Under the pieces are notes generated by a model. That model saw only the letters and a program-made list of their open reading frames with translations. It did not search any database and had not been told where the DNA came from. From assembly GCA_900455155.1 (NCBI GenBank), contig UGUC01000004.1, positions 372,001-436,000 of the forward strand: 64,000 bases of DNA, read 5' to 3'. This DNA is from Providencia stuartii (lineage in GTDB: Bacteria; Pseudomonadota; Gammaproteobacteria; Enterobacterales; Enterobacteriaceae). The translations under genes and the position numbers were made by a program. This document shows positions 1 through 11,400 of the stretch, piece by piece. Position 1 is the stretch's first letter; each line of letters opens with the position of its first letter.

Positions 1-98
1 ACTTCATTGGCTACCTTTTTATTATCTTTGATGGATATAACTTCAATACAAATATCAAACTTATTGAATAAACATTTTTACCGACTTGGTTGGCATAT

Positions 99-992
99 TT
101 ATGGCATTAAGGGGGATGGTGTCGGCGTACGTTCATCATTGATAACTTTACCAAACCGAGGGCTACCTTGGTTCCATTCTGCAACGGCTGCGGTAATTTC
201 AGCTTTTGTGCGACCAATAAAATTCCACCACATCAAAACAGATTCATTCAGAGGCTCACCACCTAATAATAGAATGTGGCTATTGGCTGAAAGTTGTAGT
301 GAGACTTGCGACAAGCCTTGGCCTAAATAGATCAACTCATTGTGATGACTGCGCTGTGAATCGATAATCGCATCCCCTTCGATAACAAAAATGCCATATT
401 CAAATTCAGGGCGTAGCGTTAGTGATAATGAGTGATTATTGCGGGTGGTGATATCTAAGCCTAATAAAGAAGAAAACGATAATGTGGGGGCTTTATAAGA
501 ATCATATTCCCCAATGAGTAATTGATATTCGATATCTCCAACTGACCATTTGGGTAAAATAGGGTAATGATCAAAGCGAGGGGGCATATCTTTCACGGCT
601 TCTGGTAGTGCTATCCATAGTTGTACAGCATGTAAATGGCGGTTTTCTCCATAGGTATCTTCGGAATGGCTAATTCCTTTACCTGCGGTCATTAAATTTA
701 CTTGGCCCGGGCGGATCACTTGTTCGTAGCCTAAACTGTCCCGATGTAGAATTTCACCTTCAAGCATCCAAGTGAAGGTTTGCAGTGCAGTATGTGGGTG
801 AGGCGCGACGCGCATACCAGCAGAGTCACCTTTAAATACAGTCGGGCCCGCATGGTCGAGAAAACACCAAGCACCAATTAAACGCCGTTGTTTTGTTGGT
901 AATACCCTTGCGACAGGGATCCCACCAACATCTTTGATACGTGCATGAATGTGCTGGAAATCTAGGTTATTTTTCGGGCTCGGTATGCTCAT
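99..992 (-). CDS. Pirin family protein
   Basis: A 297-residue cupin-fold protein of the pirin family; members are Fe(II)-binding proteins, some with quercetin 2,3-dioxygenase activity, and the substrate here is unknown. The metal-site signature is visible as HPHTALQ near residue 66 and GISHSED near residue 106, in line with the His/His/His/Glu ligands of pirins. The N-terminal cupin half is followed by the usual C-terminal half containing GGEPLNE near residue 245. The ATG is preceded by an AAGAGGT ribosome site. It lies 25 bp downstream of the GNAT gene on the same strand, so the two are probably co-transcribed. Length is normal for bacterial pirins and the frame is intact. Family assignment is firm; the reaction is not known. 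Confidence 0.93.
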   Translation of the reverse strand: MSIPSPKNNLDFQHIHARIKDVGGIPVARVLPTKQRRLIGAWCFLDHAGPTVFKGDSAGMRVAPHPHTALQTFTWMLEGEILHRDSLGYEQVIRPGQVNLMTAGKGISHSEDTYGENRHLHAVQLWIALPEAVKDMPPRFDHYPILPKWSVGDIEYQLLIGEYDSYKAPTLSFSSLLGLDITTRNNHSLSLTLRPEFEYGIFVIEGDAIIDSQRSHHNELIYLGQGLSQVSLQLSANSHILLLGGEPLNESVLMWWNFIGRTKAEITAAVAEWNQGSPRFGKVINDERTPTPSPLMP

Positions 993-1017
993 TTTTACCT
1001 CTTATCAATAAAACAGG

Positions 1018-1308
1018 TTAGTGGCGAATATCTTGGTATTCAGGTGTTTTATCAAAAATAGCTTTGGCGAATGGGCAAAGAGGAATAATTTTACGCTTTT
1101 CAGAACGCATTCTTTCAACGACTTTTGCGACCAATTGTTTGGCAATACCTTGCCCTTTTAAGCTTTCATCAACGACGGTATGGTCAATAATAGCGAGTTC
1201 GTCTCCGGTATAGACAAAGGTAATTTCAGCAAGGCGAGTCTGTTTATCATCCGCTAAGATAAAGAAGCTGTGATGATCCGATTGAATATTTGGCATTTGA
1301 TGCTCCAT
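1018..1308 (-). CDS. YjdJ-type small GNAT N-acetyltransferase
   Basis: A 96-residue single-domain protein of the small Gcn5-related acetyltransferase type (GNAT_C/YjdJ-like). The acetyl-CoA binding loop is seen as [13 protein letters not shown], and the C-terminal family signature [15 protein letters not shown] is present. These proteins are much shorter than classical GNATs and their acceptor is generally unknown. The first ATG gives MEHQMPN; an internal ATG four codons later is an equally possible start. It precedes the pirin gene by 25 bp on the same strand and the two likely form one transcription unit. No damage is seen. The family call is firm; no substrate can be inferred from the sequence. 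Confidence 0.9.
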   Translation of the reverse strand: MEHQMPNIQSDHHSFFILADDKQTRLAEITFVYTGDELAIIDHTVVDESLKGQGIAKQLVAKVVERMRSEKRKIIPLCPFAKAIFDKTPEYQDIRH

Positions 1309-1506
1309 CGTATAATCGTTTATCTTTTTTAAGCCTAGCTAAGCTTTTGGCTAAAGACAATGATGGGATTTTGTTGAGTTCTCTCAAATAATTTGATGGA
1401 GCTTATTTTTAAATTGTGATGATGAATAAAATAAACAATCGGTTTTTTATATATTTATAAGGTATTTCTCGATTGAATAGTATTTTTATTTCAATGGAGA
1501 AGCCGT

Positions 1507-3189
1507 GTGTTTTGCATAACAAAGTCAGATGAAACCCAACCATTAATTTCTCATGTCACATCCAGAAGGCAGGAGCAGTTAAGTAAGACATTTGCTTATA
1601 ATATTGATTCAGTTAACAACACAATAAAAAGCCAAAAGCTTGTTAGAGAGGCAATAAAAACACTACCTCGTGGTCAAAGTTCAGTGGAGAGAAAAAATAA
1701 CCTCACTAACGTAACTCAAGATAAAAAAGATCTTATTCGTTTCCAGCAGGAGCTGCTCAGTACTGCAGAAAATATATTGAAACACCTTGATTTATCCACG
1801 GAATTGTTAGCTACAATATCGGATAAATTAAAGCAGTTAACGTGTGAACCAAACAGACTAATTCAATCAAGGGAATTGTTGCAGGCTAAAAAATTCGAAG
1901 AAAAATTAATTAAAATTATTCATCATGAAATGCTCAATAGTAATAATAGAATCTCTTTAAAAGATGTTGGGAAACTTTTTCAAAAAGAGCTAAGTAGGCA
2001 TCTTAATAATAAAGATTGGCATACAATAGAAACAGCATTGAGTTATGGAAATAGCCAATATTCATTTATCTTAACTCCCGCATCTCAAATGAAATATTGT
2101 GGTGATAATCACGAGATATTTTGTGACAACAGCTATAAAGGGAAAGGTGTTTGTTCGAAATCAGCAGAAGAGACGACTCACGCTGTTAATTTATGGCTTT
2201 CAGAGGTTAAAGATAATAATCAGTCCACTTTATTTAGAGGGATCCGCCACGGAGTATTATCGCCTTACGCCCTTCCTGAGCGCAGTGCCGCACGTCTACA
2301 AGGCGCTAAAAATAGAGCAAAAGAGGTCGTGATGGCTGCACTGTTTGCAAAGCCTGAATTGTATAAGAGAGCATTAAATCATGAAGAGGTGACATTGCGG
2401 ATCGCTTCAACCTCTTTACTAACATATTTAGGTAAAGAGAAAGGGATGCTTGATGATCAAGTTGCTGCTTGGAAGATGTTAAATAACGATGGCGTTATCA
2501 AACTGAATATCAAAAATGAGAAAGGCGAAGCCCAAGAAGTTAAAGTTAAACTGGATATTGCGATATTCAACTTTGGCGTTAATGAACTGGCATTTTCCAT
2601 CCCGAAGGTGATCAGCCAAAATGATAATTTAAATAAAACCGCTTTAGCCCAAATATTAGGGTGTAACTATCTTATTAATAATGAAGTGGGGGGATGGGTA
2701 GGTCACTATTTATCTGAACATCCTCATGCTAGTAATAGGCATAAAGTAGAAGAGTTATGTCAGCAGATAAAGGAAATATGGAAGAAAAAATCATATCGTT
2801 ATGATGGTAATGAGCCTTATAAAATAGCACAACGTATCGCGATGTTAGCTTACGAAATTGGTGCAGTGCCTTGCTGGAATTGCAAAAGTGGTAAAGATAG
2901 AACAGGTATGCTGGATGCAGAAATCAAGCGGGAAGCTATCAATTATCATCAAGGTTATCGTTTGAGTAAGCCAGGCGCTAAGTTGACGAATGAAGAGAAA
3001 AAATTATTCCAAGGTGTTTTGCTATATAGCGGTAACAAAGAAGTACAGGAATGCAATACTGGCGTTGCAGGTAATAAAGTCACCAAAGATCTACCATTCA
3101 TGTTAAGACCACTTGCATTATCTTATAAAACACGTATTGGTGATGAGGTTATTCGGCGACAGGTACAAGGGTTTTCATCTTTAGTTTAA
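1507..3189 (+). CDS. sopB: SopB/SigD/IpgD-type phosphoinositide phosphatase, type III effector
   Basis: A 560-residue homologue of Salmonella SopB (561 aa) and Shigella IpgD, effectors injected into host cells that dephosphorylate inositol phosphates and drive membrane ruffling and Akt signalling. The CX5R catalytic motif is intact: Cys459 in NCKSGKDRTG, with Arg465. Other blocks I recognise from SopB are KGKGVCS, GIRHGVLSPY, GGWVG and the C-terminal QGFSSL. The N-terminus is divergent, as expected for secretion and chaperone-binding segments. The start is GTG with GGAGA six bases upstream; an upstream ATG at 1494 is out of frame and runs into a stop after 12 codons. No SigE-type chaperone gene follows, and no type III apparatus gene is in the window. 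The low GC suggests horizontal origin. Assignment is very firm by family; delivery is inference. Confidence 0.95.
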   Translation: MFCITKSDETQPLISHVTSRRQEQLSKTFAYNIDSVNNTIKSQKLVREAIKTLPRGQSSVERKNNLTNVTQDKKDLIRFQQELLSTAENILKHLDLSTELLATISDKLKQLTCEPNRLIQSRELLQAKKFEEKLIKIIHHEMLNSNNRISLKDVGKLFQKELSRHLNNKDWHTIETALSYGNSQYSFILTPASQMKYCGDNHEIFCDNSYKGKGVCSKSAEETTHAVNLWLSEVKDNNQSTLFRGIRHGVLSPYALPERSAARLQGAKNRAKEVVMAALFAKPELYKRALNHEEVTLRIASTSLLTYLGKEKGMLDDQVAAWKMLNNDGVIKLNIKNEKGEAQEVKVKLDIAIFNFGVNELAFSIPKVISQNDNLNKTALAQILGCNYLINNEVGGWVGHYLSEHPHASNRHKVEELCQQIKEIWKKKSYRYDGNEPYKIAQRIAMLAYEIGAVPCWNCKSGKDRTGMLDAEIKREAINYHQGYRLSKPGAKLTNEEKKLFQGVLLYSGNKEVQECNTGVAGNKVTKDLPFMLRPLALSYKTRIGDEVIRRQVQGFSSLV

Positions 3190-3746
3190 TATTATTAATG
3201 CTTTTTGAGGTTGATCATAGATGAAGGGCATATTTGTGTCCTTTCATCATTGAGGAATTGCTATTTACAGTAGGTTATAATAAATGTTCATCTTTACTTA
3301 TGTATTTATTGGCGATGTTCTGTGGCATGAAAAAAATAGATATTCATGGTGTAGCTAATGATACTTATTGAGTATTGGAATGGATTCAATTAATCAATTG
3401 ATATTAAATGTTTTTAACTTATTGTTGGGGGGGGTTGTGATTAAGATGATTAATTTCACATTTAATAGAAAGATAATAATGTGATTAACTATTTTTCCAG
3501 AATATAAAATGGTAATAAAATTTTATCATTTTTCTCTGGGGTGTGTTTTTATATTACATTTTGAGATAATTTAATTCTGATTGGGAATCTAAATATGGAG
3601 ATAATCACTAAAAATCACCCATTTTGTCTTTGTCCAATAAGATTAAATTTTATTTACAAAAAAAAGTCTCCTCATCTTATTGTCCTTTTTGTCAGTTTGT
3701 GTAAATTTGCCCGAAATTTCACTTAATGACTTAATACAGGACTTCC
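3190..3746. other. AT-rich intergenic region upstream of cdiB
   Basis: About 560 bp with no credible gene. It must hold the promoter of the cdiB-cdiA genes. A run of eight G at 3427-3434 is the only striking homopolymer. No operator could be assigned with confidence. Confidence 0.6.
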
Positions 3747-5456
3747 ATGTTTCAGCGTTTTTCTTGGCAATATGGCATATTCGTTATTGCTGCATTACAG
3801 CCTTTAACCTCTTCGGCTTCTCTATTAAAACCGGATAATGCTGAAAGGCTATTTCAACAGCAGAGGCAACAGCAACAAGCACAACAGCAGCAGTTTGAGG
3901 CAAAAGCCCCAGACGTGAATCTGTCTGCACCGATTGCTAAAAGCCAACTGAAATTTCCTGAAGAAAGTCCCTGTTTTACAATTCAAAAAGTTTCTATCAC
4001 AGGTCAAGAAGAGCTACCACATTGGGTTCCAGTACAGCGTTTAGCTGATCAAGCGGTTGGACATTGCCTTGGTGTTGAGGGAATCAATCGGTTAGTGACA
4101 GATGTGCAAAATCGGTTAATTAGTCATGGATGGATCACGACGCGAGTTTTGGTTCCAGAGCAAGACCTATCATCTGGAACGCTGAAGCTCATCGTTATGC
4201 CAGGGAAAATTCAACGCGTTTTCTTTACGGATGACTCTTCAAAATACAGCACGTTATACAGTGCGATGCCTGCGCGTCAGGGGAAATTATTAGACCTACG
4301 TGATATTGAACAAGGGTTAGAGAACCTACAACGTTTACCAACAGTGAAAGCATCAATGGAAATGGTGCCGGGAGATGGGCCGGGTGAAACACAAATTGTT
4401 ATCAATCGCCAACAATCGCGTTTTTGGCATGCAGGCTTTTGGGTGGATAACTCTGGTACGAAAAGCACAGGGAAAAACCAAGCTGGCGTGATGCTGGCAT
4501 TAGACAATCCTACGTCACTTAGCGATTTACTCTATTTTACTGCGACACGCGATTTAAGTTTTTCTAATAGTAAAGATACCACTAATTACAGTGCTCATTA
4601 CTCTGTGCCATTTGGCTATTGGCAATTTTCAACCACGGCTAGCGATTATGAATATACCCAAACTATTGCTGGTCTACATGAAGATATTCAATACCGAGGC
4701 AAAAGTAAGAGCTTGAATTTGCAATTGAGCAATGTGCTGTACCGTGATGCGAGAGCAAAAACGACAGCCACTTATGATGTGAATTTACGCGAAACTCGGA
4801 ACTTTGTACGCAACACCGAAATTGAGAATCAAAAAAGGCGTACCACGTCGTGGAAATTAGGCCTAAATCATCGCCAATATGTTGGTCAAGCAGTGCTAAC
4901 AGCAGGAGCAAGTTATCAACATGGTACGCGTTGGTTTGGGGCTATGCCTGCTTATGAAGAGTATCAAGATAAAGATTCACCTCATTATGCAACAGCGCTA
5001 GCAAAAGTGATGCAATTTTCAGCGTCAGCCAGTGTGCCTTTTACACTTGCTGAGCAATCATTGCGTTTTGATACCCAGTATTTGCGTCAAATCAGTGATA
5101 GACCTTTAACTCCTCAAGATCAATTTACTATCGGTAACCGTTGGACAGTACGTGGTTTTGATGGTGAAAGAACTTTGAGTGCAGATGATGGTTGGACACT
5201 ACGGAATACCTTGTCATGGTCTTTACCGCTCCCAACACAAGAACTCTATATTGGTGCCGATTACGGCGAAATAGGCGGACGTGGGGTTAATTTTAACCTA
5301 GGTAGGCATCTTGCTGGTGGAGTGATTGGCTTGCGTGGTGCTATTGAGCCTGCAAATTTGAGTTATGACTTCTCAGTGGGAACTCCGTTCTCTAAACCGG
5401 ATGGTTTTAAAACCGACCCAGCAACATTCGATTTTTCTGTTAATTGGAATTACTAA
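3747..5456 (+). CDS. cdiB: CdiB/TpsB outer-membrane two-partner-secretion transporter
   Basis: A 569-residue ShlB/FhaC/HecB-type Omp85-superfamily transporter that exports the following CdiA across the outer membrane. Order seen: signal peptide (about residues 1-25, ending SSAS); a Gln-rich plug-helix/linker segment near 36-49; a POTRA region near 75-155 (PCFTIQKVSITG to VMPGKIQRVFF); and a C-terminal 16-strand barrel with the conserved lid-loop motif VRGFDGE near residue 470. The last residues FSVNWNY end in an aromatic residue as expected for a barrel protein. The frame is intact and the length is normal. The ATG of cdiA begins 10 bp after the stop, so the two are an operon. Function is inferred from the family and the gene pair. 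Confidence 0.95.
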   Translation: MFQRFSWQYGIFVIAALQPLTSSASLLKPDNAERLFQQQRQQQQAQQQQFEAKAPDVNLSAPIAKSQLKFPEESPCFTIQKVSITGQEELPHWVPVQRLADQAVGHCLGVEGINRLVTDVQNRLISHGWITTRVLVPEQDLSSGTLKLIVMPGKIQRVFFTDDSSKYSTLYSAMPARQGKLLDLRDIEQGLENLQRLPTVKASMEMVPGDGPGETQIVINRQQSRFWHAGFWVDNSGTKSTGKNQAGVMLALDNPTSLSDLLYFTATRDLSFSNSKDTTNYSAHYSVPFGYWQFSTTASDYEYTQTIAGLHEDIQYRGKSKSLNLQLSNVLYRDARAKTTATYDVNLRETRNFVRNTEIENQKRRTTSWKLGLNHRQYVGQAVLTAGASYQHGTRWFGAMPAYEEYQDKDSPHYATALAKVMQFSASASVPFTLAEQSLRFDTQYLRQISDRPLTPQDQFTIGNRWTVRGFDGERTLSADDGWTLRNTLSWSLPLPTQELYIGADYGEIGGRGVNFNLGRHLAGGVIGLRGAIEPANLSYDFSVGTPFSKPDGFKTDPATFDFSVNWNY

Positions 5457-5466
5457 GGTACACAGG

Positions 5467-8400
5467 ATGAATAAGTTATTTTATCGCTTAATTTTTAACG
5501 CCGCTCGTCAAATGGTGATGGTGGTTGCGGATATCACTCGTAGCCATCGTGCAGGTCCTGCTTGCCAAACAGAAAATCGTATAAACAAGATAGCAAACGG
5601 GCGCATTCGTTGGTCGATTAAACCGATAGTGGCATCGTTATGGGTAACTTTGGGGATGGTGAGCTTTAATGCTTCGGCCTCAACGATCAAAGCTGATGGT
5701 CATGCTCCTGGGAATCAACAACCAACGGTACTACAGACACAAAATGGTTTACCTCAGGTCAACATTCAGGCACCTAATCGTGATGGTGTTTCTCGTAACC
5801 AATATAGCCAATTCGATGTTGATCATAAAGGAGCTATCCTTAATAACAGCCGCAACAATGTGAACACACAGTTGGGTGGGATGATCCAAGGTAATGACTG
5901 GCTTGCTAAAGGCGAGGCTAAAATTATCTTAAATGAAGTTAATAGCCGTGACCCTAGCCAACTGAATGGTTTTATTGAAGTTGCGGGTAAAAAAGCAGAT
6001 GTGATCATTGCGAACCCTGCTGGGATCACTTGTAATGGTTGTGGTTTTATCAATGCTGATAAGGCGTTGTTATCGGCAGGCAAGACGCTAATTGAAAATG
6101 GAAAAATTAAAGGGTTCGAGGTCGATCAAGGCAGCATTAATGTTGTTGGGAAAGGTTATAACGGAAACGGCACTAACTATACCGCCCTCATTGCGCGTTC
6201 GGTGAATATCAATGCCAAGCTGCACGCCGAAGACTTAGCCATCACCACAGGTAAAAATACCGTCGCGGCGGATGGGAAAACTATCCTCAAAACTGATAAT
6301 GCATCCACCGATGATAAACCTGAATTCGCTTTAGATGTGGCTGCGCTGGGCGGAATGTATGTTAACACCATCAAAATGCGTGGAACGGAACACGGTGTTG
6401 GGGTTCGTAATGCAGGTCATATTGGCGCTCAGGCCGGAGATATTTCGCTATCGGCAGACGGTAAGATTGCGAATACAGGGGTGATGACGGCTAGCCAAAA
6501 TATCACCCTAAACAGCCAGCAAGCGCTCAATAACAGTGGCACTGTATTGGCACAGAACGATATTCAACTTAATGCCAAACAAGCAATTACTAACACGAAT
6601 AAAGGCCAAATCGTTGCAGGACGTGATGCAGCATTACGCGCAGCACAAATTAGTAGTGACAGAACTTCGTTATTAGCAGCAGGTGTTGATAGTAAAGGTA
6701 AACTGACCTCAGCAGGTTCGTTAACAGTTAAAAGGAAACAAAGATGTTGTATTACAAGGTGATATTGTTGCTAAGGACACGTTAACAGCAACAGGTAGCT
6801 CACTCGATCTGTCTTATTCCAATACCCAAGCCAAAGATATGGTGTTAACGTCAACGGGATCAGATATTCGAACGAAAGATGCCCATTTATTAGCCACGAA
6901 CAAAGCCAATTTGAATGCGAAAAAAGGTATTGATAATCAGCGTGGTGAGATTGTTGCTAATGAGTTAACGATTACCTCCCCTGAATTTATCAATAACCAA
7001 CAGGGTAAGTTAATTCAAAAAGGTAATTCTCACAATGAATTACAGACAAAAGAATTTATTAACCAACAAGGTGAAGTTAATCTCGCAGGTGACACATCTA
7101 TTATTGCCCATCGCTTAAATAACCAGTCAGGTAATTTATTGAGTCGTGATGGTAAATTAACCATTCAAAGCCAAGACCTTAATAACCAGAAAGGTACGAT
7201 TTTAGCGTCAGGAAAACAAGGCCTCACCATCAAGTCCGATAAGTTGGATGGGCAAAAAGGGGAAATTCTCACCAATGGTGCATTAAGCTTAACGGGGCAA
7301 TCCGTGAATTTGGATAATGCGACCACCCAAGCGGAACAAATCACGATTAAGGCGCATGAACTCTCTCATCGTCAAGGCAATATGTTACAAACAGGGAATA
7401 AGACGATGGATATTGAAGTCGCCTCTACCCTTGATAACACACGCGGTAGTATTGCCTCCAAAGCCGATTTAAACGTACAAGCGGATCAAATAAAAAATAC
7501 GGAAGGTAAGCTCTTTACTAGCGAAGATCGCCAATTAACATTAACGGCTAAAACAGGTTTAGATAACACTCAAGGTATTATTCAAGCGGATAAAAGCTTA
7601 GTCATCAACACACTTGAATTGATCAATAAGCAAGGGAAACTGAGTACCCTAACTGGTGATGTATCATTAACTGCGAAAAATCTCTATGGCGAGAATGGTG
7701 CTATTTTTGCACAAAATGCATTACGTATTGAAAGTGATGAACTCAATCTTAATGGTGCATTAACTCAAGCTAAACAGGTTAATATTCTGGCAAATCATTT
7801 AGCTCACCACGGCGCAACTTTGTTACAAACTGGTGAAGGGAAAACCGAACTTAATATTAAGAATGAGTTAGATAACTCAAAAGGAAATATTTCCAGTAAC
7901 GGTGATATCGCAATTGCAGCGACATCGCTTAACAACGAAAGCGGTAAAATCATTGCAGCAAAATTAGGGAAATTAGCGCTGCATATTCAGCAAGCTCTCA
8001 ATAATACGCAAGGCACATTATTAGGGAACCAAGGTATCCAATTAACGGCTAGCCATTTAATCAACCAGTCAGGAAAAATTATCGCCAGTTTTGGCGACAA
8101 TCAACTGATGCTTAAGCAATTAGATGGTGAAAAAGGAGAAATTCTCTCGAAGGGTAAACTGGACTTGACGGGGAACGATCTTAATCTGAATGATGCAGTG
8201 ACACAGGCCGATAACATCCAAATTCAAGGGCAAAACCTTTCTCATCAACGTGGGCAAATGCTGCAAACAGGTAGTGAAAAGGGGAAAATTAAACTCGCTC
8301 AAACCCTTGATAATCAATCAGGTAATATTAGTAGCCAAGGAACATTGGGTTTGGATGTGAATAAGTTAGCTAACCAACAAGGAACAGTGGTTTCTGCTAA

Positions 8401-11400
8401 GTCTGGTTTATTACAACTGACGGCCCGTGAGGAGGTTGATAATACGCAAGGTATTCTTTTTGGTGAAAAAGAGGCGAGAATTGATACCAGCGCCTTAGCA
8501 AATACTGATGGAAAAATCATTAGTAAACAAGGGAATATGGAGATAATAACGAAGAATCTCCAAAGCCAACGAGGCGAGATTGTTTCGAATGGCCAGTTGC
8601 GCATAATGAGTGATGAGATAGATTTAACCCAAGGCAATACGCAGGCTGAAAATATTCAGATATCAGCAAATAATGTGATCAACCATGAAGGCACTATCAC
8701 TCAATTAGGCGAACAACAAGGCTCAATTCAAGTCGATAATAAATTCGATAATAGTGCTGGTAATATCAGCGGTAATGGCTCATTACTGATTAAAGCGAAC
8801 TTGTTAGATAACCAACAAGGCAAAATATTTAGCGCTAAATTGGGTACGCTAGATCTGCAAGTTCAACAAGCCTTAAATAATACAGGCGGTATGTTAATTG
8901 GCCGTCAAGGTGTCTTGCTGGATACGCAGTCATTGATCAATCGAAGCGGAAAAATTATCGCTAATGTTGGCAATATTACCTTGAATGTCGAAGACATTGA
9001 AGGGGATAAAAGTGAGTTACTAGCAGGAAAAACGCTAAAAATTACAGGTAATAAGCTCTCTTTAAACCAAGCAATTACTCAAGCTGAATATATTTCGATC
9101 GAAGCAAATTCCCTTGATCATCAAAAAGGTCAGCTTTTGCAAACAGGGGACCAAGCTGGAAATATAGTATTAAAAGGTAACTTGAATAACCAACATGGTG
9201 AAATCGGTAGTAATGGTAACTTCACGATCACAGCAAGTACCTTAGATAACACTGATGGTCAAATTGTTACCGCGAAAAATGGTCAATTGACGATCGACTT
9301 GCAAGAAGTATTGTTGAACCAAAAAGGAGCGATTGTTGGTGAAAATGGACTAAAAGTGAAAGCGAGCCAACTTGATAATCAAGAAGGGAAGTTAGTTTCT
9401 CGCCGTGGAGATGTACAATTAGATATTATCAACGATATTAATAACCAAGCAGGACTAATTGCTGCTGAGCAGTTATTGGTGATGAGTCATCAAACACTAC
9501 TAAACCAGCAAGGGCATATTCAAGCTACAGATATCAATATCGATACGCATCAACAGTTATTTGATAACGCCGAAGGAGTATTGTTAGCTCAGCAAGAGCT
9601 TACTTTGAATGCGGGTCAGATTGAAAACCAAAAAGGCTCAATTCAATCTGGCGGTGATATGCGAATTGATACTCACGGTGAACAACTAAATAATACCAAC
9701 AGTGGTACTGATAAAGGTATTTATTCTCAAGGTCACTTATCTTTCAATACAGGTGAGCTTATCAATGAACAAGGACGTATTGTTGCTAAAGGTCAACTTG
9801 ATTTACATAGTCAAGAATTGGATAACCGTAACGGTTTGATCGGTAGCCAATCAAACCTCAATATGACTACGGTCAAATTGGATAATAGTCAAGGTGTGAT
9901 TAAAGGGCAGTCTATCACCCTTGATACACAAGGAAACCGTCTAATAAATGTTGCAAATAGCGATGAGCAAGGGATCTTTGCTCGTCAAAATTTAGCGATG
10001 ACGGTAGGGGAATTAATTAATCGTCAGGGACACATTCAAGGCAACCAAATTTCTCTCGATAGCCAGAAAAAACGCGTTGATAATACCCGAGGGGAAATTC
10101 TTGCCATCAATGATTTAACCGCGAATACAGGGGAGTTGGATAACCAACACGGCCTTATTCAGGCAGGTAAACAGCTTACGTTAAATTCTCATGGTGAGGT
10201 AGTGAATAATAGCCACACGCAAAAAAGTGGTGGTTTATTAAGTGGGGATGGTCTATCGATTGAAAGTGGTAAATTGCTTAACCAGCAGGGGCAAATTCAA
10301 AGCTCAGGGGAGGCATTACTCACCACGACAGGTATTGAAAACCAGAATGGACAAATTTTTGCTGGCCAGTCGATGGATATCAATACCCAGCAACAGGCAT
10401 TGCTAAATCAGCAAGGTACATTAGCGAGTAATGGCAAGCTCGAACTGAATACTGGGGATTTAAATAATACCCAAGGCATTGTTCAAGGAAAACTTGGATT
10501 CACGGCGAATGCTGAGCAGATTGATAACCAAAAAGGGTTATTACTGAGCCAATCTGCGTTAAAAGTGATAGGAAAAACCCTCGATAATACTGAAGGGATT
10601 GTTCAATCACAGGGGAATGCAACGCTGGATATTCATCAACGGATCGAAAACCAGCAAGGGCAGGTTTTATCTGGCCAAAATTTGAATGTGAAGACTCAAC
10701 AGCTCAATAATACGAGTGGCGTTATTCAAGGCCTCAATAATGTTGAATTGGCGGTAAAACAGCAAATTGAAAATCAACAAGGCTGGATCAAAGCCAATGA
10801 AAACCTTGATATTTCTGTTCAATCCATTGATAACAAAAATACAGCTCAAGCAGGTAAAGGCCTTGAGGGGCTAAATGTGAGTCTCAGAACCGCGCATTTA
10901 GATAACCAAAGCGGTGCAGTCCGTGCAGGACAAGCTATTGAAGCGAATGTGGAGCAAAGCTTGAATAACATTCAAGGTATGCTATCTGCGGGGACGGAGC
11001 TGAATGTAACCGATAATGCACAAGGTAAAGCCTTAGCCATATCAAATCAGCAAGGGGTGATAGTCAGTAATGGCTCTGCCACGATTACGGCGAATCAGCT
11101 AACGGGTGAAGGTAAACTTGTCGCACAAAAAGCGTTATCGCTAACATTCAACCAACTATTTGAAAATACAGGGCGCATTCAGGCGGGTGAAACCCTAACA
11201 GCGAATTTTGCACAAGGGTTTACCAATAAAGGGCTAATGTCTAGCCTTGGCGAGCTGGCTTTAACCACGACGACCGTTATTAACCAACTTTCAGGTGAGA
11301 TCAGTGGGCAAAATACCCGTATTAAAGCCAGTGGTCAGGTATTGAATACAGGGCTTATTGACGGTGTATTAACCTATATAGTTGCTAATTCTTTAGATAA

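Noticed and set aside
3427..3434. G8 tract upstream of cdiB as phase-variable promoter element
   Set aside because: It lies over 300 bp from the start, without a recognisable promoter around it, and homopolymer lengths in this sequence are doubtful.
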